Assembly: GCF_024323335.1 (NCBI RefSeq)
Contig: NC_066579.1
Span: forward strand, 245,761,575 to 245,825,574
Direction of reading: 5' to 3'
DNA from: Lathyrus oleraceus
Taxonomy: Eukaryota; Streptophyta; Magnoliopsida; Fabales; Fabaceae
Length of the DNA stretch: 64,000 bases
Under the pieces are notes generated by a model. The model did no database searches, was not told where the DNA came from, and was given only the letters and a program-made list of their open reading frames with translations. A program made the position numbers and the translations under genes. Shown in pieces: positions 57,329 through 64,000 of the stretch. How positions within the stretch are numbered: the first letter of the stretch is position 1; the number at the start of each line of letters is the position of its first letter.

Positions 57329-58186
57329 AAGGTCATTCTAGCCGGAGAAGTGAAGGTTAAAATCTTCGTCTCGATGGGGTAGAATGGGCTTAAATAATAA
57401 CAGAGAGACGATTTTTGGTCCCTAAGAGAACTCATGATGCAAATGTATGTATGCAAAAGGTAATACTCTGTGGAGATATGTGTCCACAAAGGAAAAGATC
57501 AGGAGGAATTGACAACCCATCTGAGTAGTACGCTCAACGGGACAGAGACTCTGGGGACTCTTATGGGGATAAGAAAAGGAATAAAATGCGTGAGCAGGTC
57601 ACGACTTGAAACTTGGGGAGCAGACATCAATGGAAAGACCCGAGCTGACTCAAAGGCGCGTTTATTGGGGAATATGCCAATACAACAGAAGTTAATCACA
57701 ACGGATACTCTGGATAAAAATCCGGACTCTGGCTGGGAGAATCCACTAAGGGACTTCGTTGGGGAAAACCCAAACAAAACTCCTCTGGGGAAGCAACAGG
57801 ATGAGGTATTACCGGTTACTGGGTAATAAGCCCATTGAGACATGTGATCCGAACACCGGTATAAGGGTGAGAGATATCAAACATACGAAATCATCTGAGG
57901 AAGACCTAAAAAGGTATACTTCAGCTCAGGAAAATCTGACTCCACAGGGGACAAAAGTCATAATAGGGAGCAGGGAGGAAGGAACACCAGGGATACCGGT
58001 TACTGGGCATATAATAGGTGACCAACCAAAGCGTGAATTGGGGAATATTACCAAGACACTCATCATCCAAAAGAGGGCTAAAAGTAAAACTCGATTATAG
58101 GATGGACATTCGATTCCAATAAAAAGGGATACGAATCTTACTCGACTAGGGAAGAACAAAAGGCTTCGACCAAAGAGTGCATGAGA

Positions 58187-58222
58187 TATATTATCTATTA
58201 CCATCAAAACATAGATAATATA
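58187..58222 (-). other. 12-bp perfect stem-loop, Ogre B 3' UTR
   Basis: Same stem as 45939-45974. On the sense strand the loop is GTTTTGATGGTA, against GTTCTGATGGTA in copy A. Confidence 0.85.
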
Positions 58223-59884
58223 CTCGCATGGAAGATTATCCACAACCGGTTACTGGGTTAATAAAGGATAAATCGACCGAACAGAGAGGTCATCAGGATC
58301 CCGAGAACCAAGTATATAATGATGACCAATCCAGGGGAGAAACAATCATTACCAACAAAAGGGTAAATGAAAGATGACTTGCTGGGGGATAAATTGCTTT
58401 ATCAGAGCAATTATCCAAGAGATGTATCACCGGGGGTGAAGGACTTATCAATACCGAATATTGGACAATGATAACCGTCAAGGAGGGGATTACATCTACG
58501 GGATACTGGGTAGAAAACCACAGACCAGTAATCGTCATCGATTAGGATGAGCAAAAGGTTAACTCTGCAAGGGGATGAAATAGGGTTTACAACTACCGGT
58601 ATAAAGGTAGAAAACCACAGTTTCCGCCGGGGCGAAGATGGATAATTGCTGGTTACTGAGAAACTATTCATCTATACCACAGGGGAGTGCAGGGAACAAT
58701 CACAAGAAGCCAATCTAGGATCAAACTAGAGAGGCAAGCTGAATCAAGACTCGTCCCAATGAGGATATAACTCAATGGGGAATTCCATCCCAATACATGT
58801 GTTGGGAGGAAACAGAAACAACCATCATCCACGAGGATATAACTCGGTGGGGAATATGGAAGGAAAGATAAACACTTTCTGCTTAAGGGGATGACTCTAT
58901 ATGGGGAGATCAGACATCGACATCTGCTTGGGGAAATGTATTACCAACTAGCAGGGGATAACAAACGAAGATATATGGCAAAAAATGAAATCATGATTAT
59001 CTGAATGTTTGAAAATTATATGCACTCATGCGTGGTTTATGTATGATGAATGCTGACAAACAAACATTTCTAACACAAACATGGTCCAAAGAATAAGACA
59101 TCTGGTACTACATCTCGAGAGAGAAAGCCAGGACCACAGAGATCTTTGCAGGGGAATGAGCATCCATCATTCCAACTGGGGCAAAGCCGTTACACAGATG
59201 AGCTCCGATGTAGAAGCAACTCTACTGGGGAAGTTATCCAAGGGGAGGATGGATCTCTGAAAGAGAACAACCATAACCAGAATTTTCTAAAGATCACCAG
59301 ATACTGTCCTACCAATGAGATCATTTTTGCTGAGGAAGGGGAGATGAATAATCTTATCCAACACTCTGCTTGAGAGAAAAAACCATAAGAGGTTTCAGAG
59401 GAAGAGGACACAAGCATGCCAGGAACATGAACAAATGTCTTACCCTGTCGAGAATCTTACCGTCCTTGGGAGAGAACTGAAGACATCCCCAGTATCCCTA
59501 TGTCATTGTGAATGTTCACTTTGTTTAAAAACAAATTATGAAAGATTTGGTTAAAAGAATGATATTTTTTCAGTTAAAACATGCAAAACATTTGTTGAAA
59601 TAGAAACAAATAAGAGTGCAAATAATTAGATAAAGGCTCAAATTTATTTGATGGAATGGTAGTCTGCAGATGGCAAGACTCCATAGATCTTTACAAATTT
59701 GAAATTGGTGATATATATTGGAAAAGAGCTACATTGAACATAATGACCATTTCTCCACCAATTCTAAATTCGATGTATTTGAAACTTTGGTTGATGATGA
59801 ATGAGTGAGAATCTTTTACGGATGGCAATTGTAGAACTAAGTCTTGTCAGGATGCAGTTACTTGCCAAATCCTTATTATTTTGC

Positions 59885-60035
59885 CTAGATTTCCCCAGGG
59901 TGAGGTACTCAATCTAGCGGGATATATACATTCATTTTTTATGTCTCTAACTTTTGCCTGGATCGCCTTTTCGGGTTTTCAATTCACCGAGACACTCATT
60001 TTTGCCTAAGTCGCCCTTTCGGGTATTCAACTTAG
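59885..60035 (-). other. Post-pol hairpin series of Ogre B
   Basis: On the minus strand, unit 1 (60006-60035) pairs CTAAGTTG/CGACTTAG around AATA-CCC-GAAA-GGG. Two positions paired by G-U in copy A are Watson-Crick here or shifted. Unit 2 (59959-59986) pairs TGAATTG/CGATCCA with one mismatch. Unit 3 (59885-59917) pairs CTAGATTG with AAATCTAG apart from the innermost base. Confidence 0.82.
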
Positions 60036-60063
60036 CGAGCTATTCTGTTTTTATTTTTAGGCG

Positions 60064-63000
60064 AAGTATTTCTTGACTGCATCTGAATTCACAGGGTGAA
60101 TGAAATCCTCCCCATCCATAGTTGTGAGTATCAATGCTCCGCCTGAAAAGGCTCTCTTAACAACATATGGACCTTCATAGTTTGGAGTCCACTTGCTGAT
60201 ATAACTGACTATGGCACATGGCAGTCAATCGCTTCTCTTCAATCAAATTCAACTGGTCATAACGACTCTGAACCCATTCAGCATCAGTCAACTTGGCTTC
60301 CATCAACACCCTCATTGATGGGATCTCCACCTCTACTAGGAGCACAACCTCCATGCCGTAAACCAGAGAAAAAGGGGTTGCCCCTGTTGAAGTGCGGACA
60401 GATGTACGATATCCATGTAAAGCAAATGGTAGCATCTCATGCCAATCTTTGTATGTAACAACCATCTTCTGGATAATCTTCTTGATATTCTTATTAGCAG
60501 CTTCAACGGCCCCATTCATCTTGGGTCTGTAAGGAGAAGAATTATGATGCGCAATCTTGAACTCACTATACAGCTCTTTCATCATCTTGTTGTTCAAGTT
60601 AGATCCATTATCAGTAATGATCTTATCTGGCACACCATATCGGCATATGAGTTGATTCTTGATAAACTTCACAACCACCTGCCTGGTCACATTTGCGTAT
60701 GATGCTGCTTCAACCCATTTAGTGAAGTAATCAATTGCTATGAGAATAAATCTGTGTCCATTGGACGCATTCGGCTCTATCATGCCAATCATGTCAATTC
60801 CCCACATGGAGAAAGGCCATGGTGATGAAATGACATTCAGAAGTTTCGGAGGAATATGAATCTTATCCGCATAAATCTGACACTTATGGCATCTCTTCAC
60901 ATATTTGCAGCAGTCAGACCCCATTGTCAGCCAATAGGAGCCTGCTCTCAATATCTTTCTAGCCATGGCATGTCCATTGGAATGAGTACCAAATGAACCC
61001 TCATGGACCTCCGTCATCAACAAGTCTGCTTCGTGTCTATCCACGCATCTGAGCAGCACCATGTCAAAATTTCTCTTATAAAGCACATCGCCATTGAGGT
61101 AGAAACTTCTTGATAATCTCCTCAGAGTCTTCTTATCTTTCACAGATGCCCCAGGCGGGTAAATCTGGCTCTGAAGGAAACACTTGATGTCATAGTACCA
61201 TGGCTTATCATCTTTTACTTCTTCTACTGCAAATACATGAGCTGGTCTGTCCAAGCGCATCACAGTGATATTGGGAACTTCATTCCAAAGTCTTACCACA
61301 ATCATTGAAGCAAGTGTAGCAAGAGCATCTGCTATCCGATTCTCATCTCGAGGAATATGATGGAAGTCAACCTCAGTAAAGAATGTTGAAATCCTCCTCG
61401 CATAATCCCTTAATCTGATTAACAACGAGGGCCAAATCACCATAAACATCGAGGTGTTTGATCCTAAGATCAATGCACTCCTCCAATCCCATAATACAAG
61501 CTTCATACTCAGCCATATTATTCGTGCATTTGAAAGTTAGCCTTGCTGTAAAAGGAAAATGTGTGCCCTGAGGAGTAATAATTACTTCCCCAATACCATT
61601 TCCATATTGATTTACAGCACCATCAAATACCATACTCCATCTGGAACCAGGCTCTGGCCCCTCCTCGAGCGTAGGCTCATCGCAATCTTTCATTTTCAAA
61701 TACAGAATCTCCTCATCTAGGAAGTCATACTGAACGGACTGATAATCCTCAATAGGCTGATGTGCCAAATGATCAGCCAAGATACTACCTTTAATAGCCT
61801 TCTGAGCTCGATACTCAATATCATACTCAGATAACAACATCTGCCAACGGGCAATCCTCCCAGTCAAAGCAGGCTTCTCGAAGATATACTTGATTGGATC
61901 CATTCTGGATATCAACCAAGTCGTATGATTTAACATATACTGACATAAGCGCTTAGCAGCCCAAGCCAAAGCACAACATGTTTTCTCAAGCATTGAGTAT
62001 CGAGATTCACAATCAGTAAACTTCTTACTCAAATAGTAGATGACATACAGTTTCTTTCCTGATTCATCCTGTTGACCAAGGACACAAGCCATTGAGTCTT
62101 CAAGAACTGTCAGATACATAATCAACGGTCTCCCTTCCACCGGCAGACACAGGATCGAAGGCTTAGACAAATACTCTTTAATACTGTCAAAAGCTTTCTG
62201 GCAACCCTCGGTCCAATCATGGGATTGATCTTTCCGGAGGAGCTTGAATATCGATGCACATGTGGCAGTCATGTGGGATATGAATCTGGAAATGTAATTC
62301 AAACGGCCAAGAAAACCTCGGACTTGCTTCTCAGTTTTGGGCGCAGGCATCTCTTGTATTGCTTTGACCTTTGCAGGATCAACCTCAATACCTCTTTCAC
62401 TAACGACAAAGCCCAATAGCTTGTCAGGAACGGACTCCAAATGTACACTTGTTGGGATTCAGACGAAGCTTGTACTTCCTCAAACGCTGAAAAAGTTTCA
62501 ACAAGTGTTCTACATGTTCAACTTCCGTTCTCGACTTAGCAATCATATCATCAACATATACCTCGATCTCCTTATGCATCATATCATGAAACAAGGTGGT
62601 CATAGCTCGTTGATACGTGGCTCCGGCGTTCTTCAAACCGAAGGGCATCACTCGATAACAGAATGTTCCCCAAGGTGTGATGAATGTTGTCTTCTCCATA
62701 TCCTCGGGTGCCATTTTAATCTGATTATATCCGGAAAATCCGTCCATAAATGAGAAGACTTTGAATTTAGTTGTATTATCTACCAACATATCAATATATG
62801 GTAGTGGAAAATCATCTTTCGGACTAGCTTTATTCAAGTCTCTGTAGTCCACACACATCCGAACTTTTCCATCTTTCTTAGGCACTGGCACAATATTGGC
62901 CACCCACTGAGGATACGTAGAAGTCACTAGAAACCCCGCATCAATTTGCTTCTGAACTTCTTCTTTGATTTTCACTGCCATATCGGGATAAGTTCTTCTG

Positions 63001-63372
63001 AGCTTCTGCTTCACAGACACACACTCAGGCCTCGAAGGTAAGAAATGTTGCACAATATCAGTATCTAGACCAGGCATGTCTTCATATGACCAAGCGAAGA
63101 CGTCAACATATTCTCGTAGCAATTCAATCAATCCCTTCTTAACAGACTCTTCCAGGAGTGCCCCAATCTTTACTTCTCGCACACAATCTTCAGACCCTAA
63201 ATTGACTGTTTCCAGATTCTCAAGATGCGGCTGAATGATCTTCTCTTCATGCACAAGTAGACGGGTAATCTCGTCAGGAATCTCTTCAACACCATCTTCT
63301 TCCGCCTCAAATACAGGGAATTCAAAGTTGGGAGACGGTGTTGGATCATTATGTTCAATGGGTTTGATCAAC
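60064..63372 (-). pseudogene. Ogre B RT-RNase H-integrase, broken
   Basis: The frame after the splice acceptor is open through RT, with an intact catalytic box Y-V-D-D (62547-62558) and the Arg codon that is a stop in copy A. A one-base insertion near 62425, after FGVRS, shifts the frame. RNase H follows to about 61400. There a 41-bp deletion at an AGGG microhomology shifts the frame again. The integrase then reads through its zinc site (KRCHKC) and D-D-E core (WGIDMIG, ITDNGSN, NGAVEAANK) without a stop. Near 60195 a 104-bp deletion removes part of the C-terminal region and ends the frame; the last coding part to KKYFA is still recognisable at 60190-60064. It encodes no complete enzyme. Confidence 0.92.
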
Positions 63373-63637
63373 CTGCATAATGATTTTGGATATAAAAGCT
63401 TTTAGAATTCAAGCAAGGCAAATCATTATGCAGATGAAAAGATTGATTTTATTTTATCTTTTTAGGGTTTTATGTGATCACCAATTTCATGCAAAAAGCG
63501 AAAAGGGAAAATAATTGGAAAAACAAACATTTAACATGAATTTATTGAATGAAAGTATCATTGCATTTATGCGCCAACAATGTCATCACTTCTCCCTTTG
63601 GCATGGGAGAAGGGTTTTCAAACATAAATAACATTAC
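63373..63637 (-). other. Ogre B intron between protease and RT
   Basis: On the minus strand, donor AAAG/TAATG context with GT at 63637-63636 and acceptor TTATGCAG ending at 63373, 265 bp. It matches the intron of copy A in position and phase. Confidence 0.75.
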
Positions 63638-64000
63638 TTTGACTTATGGATAACTGTTGGAATATCCACAGCGACCTAATTATTGCAGATCCCTCCAGGG
63701 ATGATGAAATTGCCAGAATCCTCTTCGTCCTCTTCCAAAATGGCATCAGCCTCTTCATCCTGACCAGTGTGGATGAATCCTCCACTCTTGAACAAACCTT
63801 GCTTGTTGAAGACCCCAAAAGAATAGCCTATGCCAGCCCGGGACTTGTTGTCTTCTAACTCAATCATTTTCCCCAAACCAGCAGTTGCACCATGCTCAAT
63901 GGCCAACTTTGCATCTTTGTAGGAAGCAAATGAAGAAGTTTTCTTCTCAACAGGCTCAACAATAGATAAAGTTTGGAACGGAGTTCCAACTTCATCCTCG
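63638..64000 (-). pseudogene. Ogre B protease C-terminal tail, partial
   Basis: The end of the gag-protease exon, entering from beyond the right edge. It matches 39980-40340 of copy A (KLAIEHGATAGLGKM, SGNFIIPGGICNN). It lacks the TAA that copy A has at 40045. It has its own TAG at 63678-63676, a G-to-A change in a Trp codon still present in A. The protease active site is outside the window. Confidence 0.88.

Larger units (their letters stand above)
57329..60063 (-). other. Ogre B 3' untranslated region
   Basis: About 2.7 kb without a gene, collinear with 44067-46907. It keeps five ACCGGT sites (57811, 57855, 57995, 58245, 58595), the 12-bp stem at 58187-58222 and the post-pol hairpins. ORFs in it are not conserved as proteins in copy A. 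Confidence 0.8.
52417..64000 (-). mobile_element. Ogre retrotransposon copy B, 3' half, minus strand
   Basis: Read on the minus strand from the window end: protease C-terminus, intron, RT-RNase H-integrase, 3' UTR, polypurine tract, 3' LTR. It is collinear with Ogre A. The 5' half (LTR, ORF1, most of gag) lies beyond 64000. Its coding region has other lesions than copy A, so the two copies decayed independently. Confidence 0.93.

Overview
This window is nuclear DNA of a flowering plant, most likely a legume of the pea/vetch tribe. The main evidence is a nearly complete Ogre-type Ty3/gypsy element: about 4.9 kb LTRs, an extra ORF before gag, a tRNA-Arg-type primer site and an intron between protease and reverse transcriptase. 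I recognise no host gene, no tRNA or rRNA gene and no CRISPR array. All recognisable coding sequence comes from LTR retrotransposons, most of it broken by stops, frameshifts and deletions.

Layout. 1-464 is the end of an Ogre LTR that cuts into a SIRE/Sirevirus-type Ty1/copia element (465-6919: end of integrase, RT, RNase H, envelope-like ORF, 3' LTR). 6920-10625 is an Athila-type gypsy element on the minus strand (gag-pro, tRNA-Asp-type PBS, stub of LTR). 10626-12289 is a decayed Tat/Ogre-lineage integrase on the plus strand. 12290-14703 is the 3' end of a plus-strand Athila-like element with its LTR. 14704-16860 is unassigned sequence and what looks like the start of another Tat-type LTR.

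16861-51859 is Ogre copy A, bounded by 5-bp target duplications (ACAGC). It measures 34,999 bp because a second, younger element N (26709-38337, minus strand, target duplication GTCAC) sits inside its gag. Without N, copy A is about 23.4 kb. After a 552-bp spacer, Ogre copy B begins in the opposite orientation (52417 to the window end). The 3' halves of A and B therefore face each other as an imperfect inverted repeat of about 11.5 kb per arm.

Most interesting signals: the 3' untranslated regions of these Tat-lineage elements are packed with short RNA hairpins whose stems change in a compensatory way while the loops stay fixed. There are three kinds: (1) a tandem series directly after the pol stop codon with an AAAA bulge and a GAAA tetraloop, seen in four separate elements; (2) in element N, about 18 tandem units with a constant 8-nt loop and at least five different stem sequences; (3) in Ogre A and B, 8-nt-loop hairpins centred on ACCGGT. 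Element N also has nearly identical LTRs and an open 1011-codon gag-pro, although its RT core and half of its integrase are missing, so it probably moved recently with help from another element.
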